From Cephalotus follicularis (lineage: Eukaryota > Streptophyta > Magnoliopsida > Oxalidales > Cephalotaceae), in assembly GCA_001972305.1 (NCBI GenBank), contig BDDD01000022.1, forward strand, positions 1-64,000: a stretch of 64,000 nt of DNA, written 5' to 3'. A program made the position numbers and the translations under genes. This document shows, one piece after another, positions 1 through 11,122 of the stretch. The first letter of the stretch is position 1. The number at the start of each line of letters is the position of its first letter. A model generated the notes under the pieces. It was not told where the DNA came from. It saw only the letters and a program-made list of their open reading frames with translations, and searched no databases.

Positions 1-981
1 CCTCCTCTGACCAAGCTCAGAGAACAAGGACCAGGGGGGCATATGATGGAGGAAAAATATATTTATAAAAGCAAGGACACGTGTCCACAGGAGACTTGAC
101 CGACTGTCCATGGGGGATTAAAGGCTTATCAGCAAGCCATGCCGAGGACCACATTCATGGCAAAGAATGGCCATCTCGGACCAAAAGACAATGTTCATTA
201 TTTTTTGTTGACAACACATTGAGACCATAAGTCAGAGGACACTCCTCGGACTCAGAGGCAGAAGACCATATTCGCGGCGTGAGGGCCGAGGACTCCCTTG
301 GCCCAAAGTGTCTCTAAGGTGGAGAACATGAGGTACGGTATCCTGTACACAGAAATTGAGGAACTCTTCCTCGGACGTCCTCATACTTGTTCCATCCTCG
401 GAACAATAGCAGAGATTCTCTTTCCTCTGTAGACACATCATACCCTATAATGGAGGATCTCAATCTTATCTACAGGATAAGGGAATAACCTTTATCAGAT
501 TTGTTGGGATTTAAGCTTATCCAATTGAAGAGATATAATTCAAATCAACTACAAAAGGAAAGAGGCGATATTCAAGGAAGAGATAGAGTTCAAGTCAACT
601 ACTACCAAAGGAAAGCAGCGACATTATAGGCGGAGATAAGGGAATGCCCGGGATCCTCGGCACTTCCTAGGGGATAACGATCACATCCATTCACACGCTC
701 ATCCAGTTACAACAATCCACTATAAATACAAGTTCAACACACTGAACAAAGGTCAGAAATTTTTACATAAAAGAGAGTACATTATTTTCATCTACACTGG
801 TCTAACTTGAGCGTCGGAGTGTCCCCGGGAGAACAACCTCCTGGGCCTTCACCATTGTTTTTACTTGTGCAGGTGTCCGAGATCAGATTCTTCCTTACAG
901 GCATCAGTGACAAGCGTTTCTCTTAACAAATCAAAGTCCTCCACGTAGGATACTGTTGAGAGAAGCATTTCTGTATCAACA
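1..981 (+). mobile_element. 3' end of a non-autonomous LTR retrotransposon (PPT plus 3' LTR)
   Basis: A purine-rich tract at 28-39 (GGACCAGGGGGG) is followed by a TG...CA-bounded LTR at 44-981. The same tract and first bases recur at 6769-6785 in element F, and both LTRs end in TCAACA, so the two are related subfamilies. A TATA box (TATAAATA, 721-728) sits inside the LTR. The body of the element lies outside the window, so no target duplication can be checked. No coding sequence is visible. Confidence 0.75.
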
Positions 982-1298
982 ATATTAATTTTTTTTATTT
1001 CATACTTTATCTCTTATACATTTACTATTTCAAATTATATACACTGCTAGTAATATTGATGTTATCATCAAATAATATTATAAACAGTAACTTGAAAAAA
1101 ATTGACCGATAATAAATATTGTAGTTACGAAACATTACACTTTTTAACGAAGATTCGTTTTGATTTTATTCCTTTTATTATTACGCATCATAATTGCGAT
1201 GGATTTTTAATAGCTACTCATAGCATTGATCTGTCTTCATCAACAATTTAAGGCCACACGAAACTCCCCTTCACATATCTTTAGCTCTCTCTTCTGAA
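982..1298 (+). promoter_or_regulatory. Upstream region of the transferase-like gene
   Basis: AT-rich unique-looking sequence between the LTR end and the ATG of the host gene. The last 25-40 bases are CT-rich (TTAGCTCTCTCTTCTGAA), as in a plant 5' leader. I see no clear TATA box. The preceding LTR ends 317 bp upstream of the ATG, so LTR sequence could influence the promoter; this is inference. Confidence 0.35.
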
Positions 1299-2108
1299 AT
1301 GGCTGACCACTTGAATCCACAGGCCCCCGGGACCAGAGCTAGACCACTGGGTGGCACCGAGTACAATTGGTGCAAAGCCGTGCCTACTGGCACAGGCATC
1401 ACAGCTCTGGTCCTCCTCTTCTCGAAACGACCAGATATCCACCTTCTCGAAACTGCCTTCCACAATCTCCAAAATGCCCACCCTATCCTCCGCTCCAAGC
1501 TCCACTACGACACCACCACCAACAGTTTTTCCTTCCTCACACCCTCCATCCCCAACCTCCGAATCCAACTGTTTGATCTCACATCAACGACTCACATCCT
1601 CCAAGACCCCACCAACAACAATATGCACTCGAACCAATGCCAGGCTGTTTTGGAGCATGAACTGAACAAAGCTGGCACGTGGCTTGATCCCAACAACCCA
1701 AGCGACCTACTTCATGTGAGTGTCTACACGTTAAGCGACATGCAATGGGCAATGGCTTTGAGGCTGCACACATCAGCATGCGACAGGGCATCGGCAGTGA
1801 CCTTGTTGAGGGACTTGTTGGAGATAACAGGGAGAAATGGGGATGGGATAGAGATGGGATGTGAGAAAAAGGTGGAGGTTAGTTTGGGAATTGAGGAGTT
1901 GATTCCAAGTGGGAAAGCTAACAAGCCATTTTGGGCGCGTGGAGTGGACTTGCTTGGTTACTCGTTGAATGCTTTTAGGCTTTCAAATTTGAACTTTGTG
2001 GAAACCAGTTCTCCTAGGCGTTCACAGGTGGTCAGGTTGCAAATGAACCAAAATGACACTCAAAGGCTACTTGCTGTAAGTGGGCTAAAATGTTAATCAC
2101 TATCTTCT

Positions 2109-2155
<47 letters not shown>

Positions 2156-4148
2156 TAACTTATGTTATAGTACTTTTTTGAAAGTTTAATGAGATCAAAA
2201 AGTTTATCATACAGTAGCTGTCGTCTTATCGTTGTCCTGTTAAAGCACAACTTGATTTTGTCAGTTGCTCTAGGGTAGGCCTAGATACATACAAACTTAA
2301 CACAAAATCCAAGCGAAATCCTCAGTATGACATGTGACAACCAGCTATCCAACTCGATTCGCGAATAATATTAAATTAAATTTGGTTTTTATATGAATTG
2401 GAATCAATTTGTTTAGCACGTTTTATAGACTGATTGCTTAACTAAACGTAATCAATCTAACTCTTTTGAAGTAAATTTTGGTCTGTCAAAAAATTTTTTT
2501 TTATTAAATCTAATTTTGTCCATGTTGTGTTTCGTTGGCATCGGAACCTTTTTTTGTGTCAAAGTTGTCTCCAAACTCTTTTTCGTTCATCATCGTTGAT
2601 TTCTGTCAAATTTTTTATCCAAAATCACCGTTAAGTGACACGTGATAACGTGAAGTGATACGTGACAGGCAAGCGGAGAGGGTCACGTGACACTTAACGG
2701 TGAAATTTTGACGGAAGTCAACGGTAATGAACGGAGAAGGGTTTGGAGACAATTTTGAAACGAAAAAATATTCGGGGATCAACGAAACACAATATGTAAA
2801 GTTCAGGGCAAAAAATAAACTTACCATTTTTTTTTTTTTTTGTAGCATCCTGGGAACAAATTCGTGAAAAAATGAAACAAACATAACGTAATATTTGGGT
2901 TTTTTTTTATAATACTGGAGCAAACAAATAACGTAATTAAATATAACTCTTTTTAAGTGAATTTTGCGCTTAAGAATTTTGTTCTTGTGTTAGTGGAGAA
3001 ATGATTATGATACTGGATCATTTTTTATTTAAAGAAAACTCTTCTAGATTTTCCTAATAGTTATTTTGCGTTATTAAGTTGACTGATAAAATAAATCAGT
3101 CAAATGAACAGAACTACTTTATCCATGAAAAACCACCCTTTTAATAAATTTCATGTTGGACGTTTTGTCTTGTCCTAAATTCCCCATCATGTGGACCAGG
3201 CCTTGAGCACAATCATTCATTAAATCTTACCCGTGAGGCTGTACCACCATATCACCAAGCCCTTTGCTTCGTTGAAGTTATAATCTTTATCACCATGGTT
3301 GTCGAAAAATTGTTCACCTAATGAAGTAGTAAGAGAGTATGAGTCTTCTTGGTAATCATATAATGATTTAGTCATATGTTATCGATTCCAAATTTATATG
3401 ATGGGTATACATGTTTGGAAATTGATTGATCGAAAAACATGGAGCATATCTGCCTCCCCTACCTTTGTTTAATTTGTTCTCTGAAATTTCTATTGTGGCA
3501 ACTTTTTTATAGGGCTGCAAGTCACAGGGGATTAAACTTTGTGGAGCCTTGGCAGCTGCTGGATTGATTGCAGCACGTGCTTCTAAACACCTTCCTGATC
3601 AGCATATAGAAAAGTATGCTGTTGTTACACTCATGGACTGCCGTTCGATCCTTGACCCAGTTCTTAGTAGCCATCATCTTGGGTTTTACCACTCTGCCAT
3701 TCTTAATACACATGACATAGTGGGAGGTGAAAATTTATGGGAGCTGGCAAGGAGATGTTACTTGTCATTTTCAAATGCTAAGAATTCTAACAAGCATTTC
3801 ACAGATATGTCTGATTTGAACTTCCTCATGTGCAAGGCCATTGACAACCCTGCTCTGACTCCATCATCATCCATGAGAACTGCTTTTGTTTCAGTATTTG
3901 AGGACCCTGTGATCGATGAACCCAAGGAAACGCATCAAGTGCTTGGAGTGGAAGATTATATGGGATGCGCTTCAGTTCACGGTGTGGGCCCTTCCATTGC
4001 TATATTTGACACGGTACGTGATGGACGGTTGGATTGCGCTTGTGTGTATCCATCACCATTGCATTCAAGGGAACAAATACAGAATCTTATTGATGATATG
4101 GGTACAATTATTGTGGAAGCTTGTAATAGAATGGAGAATGGTAGCTGA
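1299..4148 (+). CDS. Acyltransferase/condensation-domain-like protein, two exons
   Basis: Exon 1 is 1299-2075 (259 codons), the intron is 2076-3512 (GTAAGT...TTATAG, phase 0), and exon 2 is 3513-4148. Together they give about 470 residues with no internal stop, a normal length for plant BAHD/condensation-fold (chloramphenicol acetyltransferase-like) proteins. The N-terminal part carries the family pattern RPLGGTEYNW, with NAHPILRSKL near residues 60-70. The expected catalytic HxxxD is degenerate: exon 1 reads HTSACD (His to Asp spacing one too long), and I find no DFGWG motif. Exon 2 ends with a conserved-looking block GPSIAIFDTVRDGRLDCACV. It may be an active enzyme of a divergent subgroup or a non-catalytic relative; the substrate cannot be told from sequence. 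It is the only apparently intact host gene here. The ATG follows a CT-rich leader and is the first in frame. Confidence 0.8.
2112..2152. repeat. (AT)n microsatellite in intron
   Basis: About 20 uninterrupted AT units just downstream of the splice donor of the transferase-like gene. Length polymorphism is likely. Confidence 0.95.
2500..2835. repeat. Fold-back / MITE-like inverted repeat in intron
   Basis: The two halves are imperfect reverse complements. Innermost arms at about 2628-2647 and 2682-2702 (CACCGTTAAGTG with CACTTAACGGTG) differ by about one base. Pairing continues outward through GTCTCCAAACTC (about 2567) against GGGTTTGGAGAC (about 2740) and TGTGTTTCGTTG against CAACGAAACACA. 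The total is about 330 bp with almost no loop, typical of a fold-back miniature transposon. The exact ends and target duplication are unclear because both flanks run into T-rich or A-rich tracts. Confidence 0.7.
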
Positions 4149-4497
4149 ATTTTTTATTGTAATCTAATTGTGTGAAATGAGGCGTAGCCCATTTTTATTC
4201 GGTGTATTGTATTTTGTATATGAGGTTTTATTTAGAGAATAGCTGATACTCGAAGCAATAAATATATAATAATTTAGAAGATATATGGAGTATTGTCCAA
4301 AACATCATAGGTAACATTTTTTTTTCAAAATCAAAGTGGTAAACTGTGTGACAGCTTGAGCTTATCTTCTAATACGATAGGAAAATTCAGTAAAATTTTA
4401 ACGATATATACAGCTGAAGCATCTCAAGTATATTTTTTTTATTTGAAATTGAGTGTTTATTGCAGTATATATCTTTGTCATCATCCCAAATAGGTAA
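4149..4497 (+). other. 3' flank of transferase-like gene
   Basis: AT-rich, with a canonical AATAAA at 4257-4262 about 110 bp after the stop codon, a plausible polyadenylation signal. No ORF or repeat is seen before element F starts at 4498. Confidence 0.4.
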
Positions 4498-4997
4498 TGA
4501 TATGAAAAAATCTGTATATCGTGGAGATGCTGACACGTGTCATGAAACCAATGAGTATGGATTAAATATTCAGATCATAGTCATAACGAGGGAGATATTT
4601 TCTCCATTATGGGATAACTAATTTGAGGAGATAAGGAAACATCCATGCAAATCAGGCAGTTTCTTAGGGACCATTAACTCTACCTCCATGATACTTGCTG
4701 GACAGTTACAACAGAGGACTATAAATACTCCCTACACAGAATATACGGGGGTTTGTCACTTTCTCTCTCACATATACACTCTTTTTCTCTGTCAAATACT
4801 GACTTTAGTATTGGAGGGTACCCAGGAGTAAACCTCATGGGACTTCGATAGTTTGTTCACTATGTATGCAGGGAAAACCAGAGAAAGCAGAAAGCAGACC
4901 ATCACAGAACACTCTTCGGAGCATCGTCGTCTCTTTCCCAACAAATAAACTCTCAACATGCCCGATGACTGTTGAGGAATAATTTTCTGCATCAACA
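4498..4997 (+). repeat. 5' LTR of element F
   Basis: Begins TGATATG and ends ATCAACA. It aligns over its first 240 bp with the truncated 3' LTR at 6785-7028. TATA box TATAAATA at 4720-4727. Confidence 0.85.
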
Positions 4998-4999
4998 GT

Positions 5000-5015
5000 T
5001 GGCGCCGTTTGTGAG
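5000..5015 (+). other. Primer-binding site of element F
   Basis: TGGCGCCGTTTGTGAG lies two bases after the LTR end. TGGCGCC-type sites are known from several plant Gypsy lineages and differ from the TGGTATCAGAGC site used by the other elements here. Confidence 0.75.
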
Positions 5016-5379
5016 AAACACGACAAAAAGTTGTTTTAATCATACATATGAAGAGAACGAACATTGTCGTTGCTCCCGATCAAGCAGTTTGACTATGACC
5101 CCATCGCATGGAATATCAGGGGTTCTGCTCCCCGGTGAGCGGACGGGGGTCCTGTTGCCCGGTCAGCTGCGGGGGCTCAAGGACTGCGCCCCCGAAAGAT
5201 CACCATAAATATTAAATTGCAAAACAAGAATAGCCTCATAGAGAGGCCAGGCGAAACACGCTAAAGGGGGCAAGACGCCCTCCAAGGCGGTCAGAGATTG
5301 ATACATATATGAGGGCAGAGTCTTTCAGTACAAGAGCTCAAAGCCAGACCATGGGGAAGGAAGCCAGAGGACAATTCCG

Positions 5380-6005
5380 AGAAGCCTCCCAGGGGAGCAT
5401 TCCGAGAAGTCCTCCAGAGGACCATTCCGAGAAGCCCCTAGGAGAGCATTCCAAGAAGTCCTCCAGAGGACTATTCAGAGAAGCCTCCCAGCAGAGTAGT
5501 CCAGGCAGACATGCCTAGCAGTCCGAGCAGACATGCTGAGCAGTCCAGGCATACATGCCTAGCAGTCCGGGCAGACATGCCGAGTAAACCAAGCAGACCA
5601 ATGATGTGTGTCCTGGACGAGCAGACCAAGTAGACCAGTGATGTGTGTCCTGGCTGAGCAGACCCTTGCTGTGTCCTGGCCGAGCAGACTACGCAGACCA
5701 ATGATGTGTGTCCTGGCCGAGCAGACCAAGTAGACCAGTGATGTGTGTCCTGGCTGAGCAGACCCTTGCTGTGTCCTGGTCGAGCAGACCAAGTAGACCA
5801 GTGATGTGTGTCCTGGCCAAGCAGACCCTTGCTGTGTCCTGGCCGATCAGACCAAGCAGACCAGTGATGTGTGTCCTGCCAGAGGAACTCCCAAGAGGAG
5901 GACTAGAGGAACTCCCAAGAGGAGGACCAGACCAGACTCCCAAGAGGAGCCCCAGAGGAACTCCCAAGAGGAGGACCAGACGAGACTCCCAAGAGGAGCA
6001 CCAGA
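5380..6005 (+). repeat. Successive tandem-repeat blocks in element F
   Basis: At least three repeat types follow each other. (i) At 5380-5480, units around GAGAAGTCCTCCAGAGGA. (ii) At 5584-5880, units of roughly 65-75 bp built on GACCAGTGATGTGTGTCC and GAGCAGACCCTTGCTGTG. (iii) At 5881-6005, units around GAACTCCCAAGAGGAGGA. Long open frames across them exist only because the units are in register. Confidence 0.85.
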
Positions 6006-6030
6006 TTGACTCCCATCAGAGGAGCAAAAA

Positions 6031-6547
6031 AGACTCTCCAAGGAGCAAATCCAAGAAGACCCCTAAGGGGGCAAATAAAAAAAGACTCCCCATGGAGCAA
6101 ATCCAATAAGACCCCTAAGGGGGCAATAAAAAAAGACTCCCAAGGGAGAAAATCCAAGAAGACCCCTAAGGGGGTAAATAAAAAAAGACTCCCCAGGAAT
6201 CAAATCCGAGAAGACCCATAAGGGGGCAAATAAAAAAAGACTCCCCAGGGAGCAAATCCAAGAAGACCCCTAAGGGGGAAAATAAAAAAAGACTCCCCAG
6301 GGAGCAAATCCAAGAAGACCCTAAGGGAGCAAATAAAAAAAGACTCCATAAAGGAGCAAATCCAAGAAGACCCCTAAGGGAGCAAATCCGAGAAGACCCC
6401 TAAGGGAGCAAATAAAAAAAGACTCCCAATGGAGCAAATCCAAGAAGATCCCTAAGGGGGCAAATAAAAAAAAGACTCCCAAGGGAGCAAATCCAGAAGA
6501 CCCCTAAGGCGGCAAATCAAAGAAGACCCCTAAGGGGGCAAACCAGT
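6031..6547 (+). repeat. About nine copies of a roughly 53-bp repeat in element F
   Basis: Each unit starts GACTCCC(C)A, continues GGAGCAAATCCAAGAAGACC, then CCTAAGGGGGCAAATA and an A-run. Copies differ by substitutions and small indels. Every unit contains a mini polypurine-like AAGGGGGCAAA. Confidence 0.9.
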
Positions 6548-6768
6548 GAAAACTCCCAAGAGGAGCACCAAAGGCTCCGTCCCCGGAGCACCCAAAATTG
6601 ATCAACAAAAGACTTATATGGAAGCAATAAGACTCCAAAGGGAGAAACCCAAGCAGGACTACACCTCCGCACCTTAAGGACTCCTAAGAAAGCATTAGCA
6701 TCCAAGGTCTGCTCAAAGCAAGGCTACCTCACAAATGCTCCTCCTCCTCTGCAAAGTACAGAAAAGAA

Positions 6769-7028
6769 GGACCAGGGGGGCATATGATATGGAAAAAATC
6801 TGCATATTATAGAGATGCTGACACGTGTCCTAGAAACCCATGAGTATGGATTAAATACCCAAATCATGGTCATAATGAGGGAGATATTCTCTCCATTTTG
6901 GGATAACTAATTGGAGGAGATAAGGAAACATCCCTGCAAATGAGGCAGTTTCCTAGGGACCATTAACTCCACCCCCATGATGCTTGCTGGATAATTACAA
7001 CAGAGGATTATAAATACTCCCTACACAG
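6769..7028 (+). repeat. Polypurine tract and truncated 3' LTR of element F
   Basis: GGACCAGGGGGG at 6769-6780 precedes the LTR start TGATATGG at 6785. Similarity to the 5' LTR continues to CTACACAG (7028), where the LTR of element D begins with TGTAACGCCC. Confidence 0.8.
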
Positions 7029-7347
7029 TGTAACGCCCCAAACCCTAAGGGTGGACCCCCAAGGCTTGATGCGTTACTACAGTACCATTCATTACCAATA
7101 TTTAGCGGAATAAATTTAAAACATTTAACAATATAATAATGCATGCAGAATAATCCAATAAAATATCACTTAAGTGGATAAAACCCAGTTAAACAATACA
7201 GATTTCAATAAAGCTCTGCCACAGACCAGCAGGTCATAAAACAATATACAAAACCATCTTTAACTCTTGGGTTGTCGAACTGCAACAAGAGGAAGGAGAA
7301 TCACCCGGGGCTTCAATCCTTAGCTTGCTGCGAAGCTCCACATGTAC

Positions 7348-7397
7348 CTGACCCATTACATTACGATGCAATGGGTCAGCAACCACTGGTTGTGTAG
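7348..7397 (-). other. Conserved LTR double stem-loop, element D copy 1
   Basis: On the minus strand: CTACACAACC, a 3-base loop, GGTT as the closing arm, then CTGACCCATT...AATGGGTCAG. Two adjacent hairpins; the same layout occurs in families A, B, C and E. Confidence 0.7.
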
Positions 7398-7739
7398 AAA
7401 TTACGTCCATGCATTTATGAAATGCAGATGCAGCAAGCATATACAATGTAAATGAGAGATGCAGTACAATCCATACAGAATAACAGTCCATTCAGTACAA
7501 TCATTCATTCCATAACAGTCTTTATAAATCCTTCCCCGGCATCCCCTACTTAAGGAGGAGCGATAACGCACTCCAGACGTCAAGGCAGAGAAGCTGGAAC
7601 AGGAATAAACATTACATTTTAGGCAGACCGGTTCCTCGGGTTCCTCGGCTTTAGGAAGAGCAATATACGCGCTCTAGGCGTTATAGGTAGAGGAGAGGAA
7701 CATAGACATTCACTATTACACTATACAATAACAATCATT

Positions 7740-7965
7740 CAGTCAGCGTGGCTCAACTCGGTCGGTGATCCATTGGCTTATCTCAGTCGGTGATCCGATG
7801 ACTCATCTCAGTCGGTGATCCACCCAGCTATCTTGGTGACCCACCTAGTTCAGCTCAATTTGGTGACCCATTAGGTCATCTTAGAAATAGCCTTACTGGC
7901 TCATCTCGATGGTGATCCCCGTAGGGCTCATCTCGTTGGTGATCCAGTACAGTACATTACACTTA
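7740..7965 (-). repeat. GGTGATCC minisatellite in LTR of element D
   Basis: Seven or eight degenerate units of about 25-30 bp, typically GCTCATCTCAGTCGGTGATC. A second copy lies at about 20880-21075 in the other LTR. Confidence 0.8.
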
Positions 7966-8186
7966 TGCTACCACTAGATTAACAGTACATTAACATTTCA
8001 TTTACAACAAAATAACACTACATTAACATTTCACTTTGAGGTCTGCCTTCATTTATTTATTATACTACATTCCTTTATTATTCTACTGTATTTATTCCCA
8101 TCACTCAATCACACTAGCCATCATGGACGCCTAAGTCAGGCATAATTAAATGTCTCTACACTAAAGCGTCGGGCTACAATATATAT

Positions 8187-9258
8187 TGTTGGCCTTTGCC
8201 ACCCCGATTAATTGCATTACCATATGTTATTTTGATGATTAACAAACATAGAGTACTTGTATGCATAATTCCTTGAGTTATAACTTCATATACTCACTTG
8301 ATTTTATGTCCAAAGTTGTGCCAAGAACATATTCTGCAGGAATAGGCCAATCCAGTCGACTGGCAAGCAATCCAGTCGACTGCCCAAGGTTGAGTAGTCG
8401 ACTGCCAGAGGTTGTGTAGTCGACTAGTTCTTCAACCAAACTCAGCATTTGCAGGAACACCAATCTAGTCGGCTGCCATAGGGGTCCAGACGACTGCCAG
8501 GGCAAGACAACCGACTGCCACAGGACACCGGTCGACTGCCATGGGGTACAATTTCAGGCAGTAGCTTCTGTATCATTTTAACACCCAATCCAGCCGACTG
8601 AAGCAAGGCACCAGTCGACTGCCAGGGGGTCCAGTCGACTGCCAGTGAATCCAGTCGACTGTTTTCAATTGTGCAAAATCAGGCAGTAGCATTTGTAATC
8701 TCCATTTTCAGCTCAACAGCCGACTGGAACAGAGCAACCAGTCGACTGCCAGCTCAACCAGTCGACTGCCCAGGGAAAGCAGCCGACTGTCCACAACCAA
8801 CGGCTATATTCAAATATATGCGCCATCAATCCAGCCGACTGCCACCTAAATCCAGCCGACTGGATTTGTAACAAACCTTTAAAAATAGATCAGTTGGAGG
8901 CACACCTATAAGAAGAAAATTGGAGCTCTTGCACAAGTGATCAAGAATTCAAGTTGCATATTCATTCAAGCTATCTCAAGTACAAACCCAAGCTTTCAAA
9001 CAATCATGAGAGATCATTTCGAAGCAATCCTAGACATTACAAAGCTCACATTTTACATTTCATATACACTAGAAGCTTTGTTAGAATTTGAGCTTTATTG
9101 TAAACAAATTCATTACGAATTTGTAACCCTTTAAACACTTATTTCACTCATACAAGAGAGGTTGTCTCTTGTATTGCTCGGTTGGAGCAAAGTTGTAATT
9201 CGCTTGGTTGGAGCGAAGGTTGTTGGAGCTCGGTTGGAGTTTCAAGTCCGGATTTGTT
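8187..9258 (+). repeat. 5' LTR of the Sirevirus-type element (3' part deleted)
   Basis: Aligns with the 3' LTR from TGTTGGCC through TTTCAAGTCCGGATT, then jumps into pol sequence. It contains 18 close variants of CAGTCGACTG between 8352 and 8863. Confidence 0.85.
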
Positions 9259-9261
9259 GGA

Positions 9262-10720
9262 TTGTGGCTATGCAAGAGGAACTAAACCAATTTGACAAAA
9301 GCAATGTTTGGTCATTAGTTCCTAGGCCTAAAAATCAATCCATCATTGGAACCAAATGGATTTTTAGAAACAAAATGAATGAAAATGGGTTAGTTATTCG
9401 AAATAAAGATAGATCAGTTGCACAAGGTTATAGTCAAGAGGAAGGCATTGACTATGATGAAACCTTTGCTCCGGTAGCTAGACTAGAAGCTATTAGATTG
9501 TTAATGGCCTTTGCTTGTTTTAAAGGTTTTAAATTGCATCAAATGGATGTTAAAAGTGCATTTTTAAATGGGATTATAAATGAGGAGGTTTATGTTAAAC
9601 AACCTCTGGGTTTTGAAAATGTGCATTTTCCCGATCATGTTTTTAAACTATCTAAAGCACTTTATGGTATGAAAGACTTTCAAAATTTCTCTTGGAAAAT
9701 GATTTCAAAAGAGGTTTAGTGGATAAAACTCTTTTTGTTAAAACTAAACATAATGATATCCTTATTGTTCAAATTTATGTATATGACATTATATTTGGTT
9801 CTACTAACAATTCTCTTTGTGTTGAGTTTGCTAACACTATGCAAGGTGAATTCGAGATGAGTATGATGGGAGAACTCAAGTATTTCCTTGGATTTCAAAT
9901 CCAACAAGGAAATGAAGGAACTTTCATCAACCAATCCAAATACACCAAGGATCTACTCAAAAAATTTGGAATGGAGCACTCAAAGCCTTGCAAGACACCA
10001 ATGAGCATTACTACCAAACTTGACAAGGAAGAGAATGGTAAAGAGGTAGATCAAAAACTCTATAGAAGCATGATAGGATCTCTACTTTACCTTACCGCTA
10101 GTAGACCGGATATAATGTTTAGTGTATGTCTTTGTGCTAGGTATCAATCATCACCTAAAGAATCTCACTTAACCGCGGTTAAGCGAATCTTTAGATATCT
10201 TGCATACACACCATTATTAGGATTGTTTTATTCATATGATTCTTTGTTTAATTTGCATGCTTATTCCGATGCCGATTATGGTGGTTGCAAGTTAGATAGA
10301 AAGAGCACTAGTTGCACTTGCCAATTCCTTGGCAATTCTTTAGTGTCTTGGTTATCCAAGAAACAAAATAGTGTTGCTCTATCAACCACTGAAGCCGAAT
10401 ATGTAGCGGCCGGAAGTTGTTGTGCACAAGTCTTGTGGCTTAAGCAACAACTTTGTGATTTCAGAATTAGCATTAGCAATGTATGTATAAAATGTGATAA
10501 TACTAGTGCTATAAACTTGAGTAGAAATCACGTTCAACACTCTAAGTCTAAGCATATTGAAATTAGACATCATTTTCTTAGAGACCATGTTGAAAAGGAA
10601 TATATTTTCCTTGAATATATTGACACTTTGAACCAAGTTGCAGATATATTCACGAAGCCGCTAGACAATGAAAGATTCTGCACTTTGCGGAGAGAGCTAG
10701 GTATGCAAAATCCCTCCTAA
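9262..10720 (+). pseudogene. Copia pol remnant: reverse transcriptase and RNase H
   Basis: The frame starts at AMQEEL (ATG 9270) and includes RT motifs GTKWIFRNK, ETFAPVARLEAIR and MDVKSAFLNG. At about 9670-9720 a small deletion removes the usual segment after LYGMK and shifts the frame; pol then continues from about 9677 to the stop at 10718-10720. The catalytic YVDD-type box reads YVYDIIFG, so one catalytic aspartate is replaced by tyrosine. The RNase H part is well kept (DADYGG, STTEAEYVA, KHIEIRHHF, VADIFTKPL). Gag, protease and integrase are absent from this copy. It cannot be active. Confidence 0.9.
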
Positions 10721-10936
10721 CTCTATAAATGTGAAATTGTGATGCTTTATTGATTTTTGATTGAAATGTTTGAAAAATGGTTTCAAAATTCATCATGCAT
10801 TTAAACATTGAGTTTTGAACTCAATAACACAAAATTAGCTCATATACCTAGGTTGGTATTAGTCCATAATAGTTAACCAAAGGTTTGCAAATCAATTGGA
10901 TAGGCTATTTTCTGCATTTCTCATTTCTGCAGAAAA

Positions 10937-11009
10937 CAGCCGACTAGACAAACTGTCCAGTCGACTGCCTGCCATCCAGTCGACTGCCATTAGTAGGTCA
11001 GTCGACTGG
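10937..11009 (+). repeat. GTCGAC-motif cluster upstream of the extra Sirevirus ORF
   Basis: Four variants of CAGTCGACTG in about 70 bp, 115-185 bp upstream of the ATG at 11123. This is the same motif that fills the LTRs of this element. Confidence 0.8.
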
Positions 11010-11122
11010 ATTCGCGATTATCAGGGTTTTAATATCCGATTTCTACCTGCCTATCTCACTTCTCTCCAATTTTAAAATGCCAAAACCCTAAATACTCTCC
11101 CACTTCGACCTGCAATCTTCAA

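Larger units (their letters stand above)
4498..7028 (+). mobile_element. Element F: non-autonomous LTR retrotransposon with an all-repeat interior
   Basis: Complete 5' LTR (4498-4997), primer-binding site (5000-5015), a roughly 1.75-kb interior, purine tract (6769-6780) and the first 244 bp of the 3' LTR (6785-7028). Element D interrupts the 3' LTR at 7028; I do not find its missing 3' part in the window. The interior carries no gag or pol homology. It is made of several successive tandem-repeat blocks, so the element must have been mobilised by an autonomous relative in trans (LARD/TRIM-like; inference). Confidence 0.8.

Noticed and set aside
5309-6221. Several overlapping ORFs in both strands of element F
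   Set aside because: All lie in tandem repeats, are in conflicting frames, and have no recognisable domain.
6031-6547. CRISPR-like look of regularly spaced repeats
   Set aside because: Units are contiguous tandem repeats with no unique spacers, in a plant LTR element; not CRISPR.
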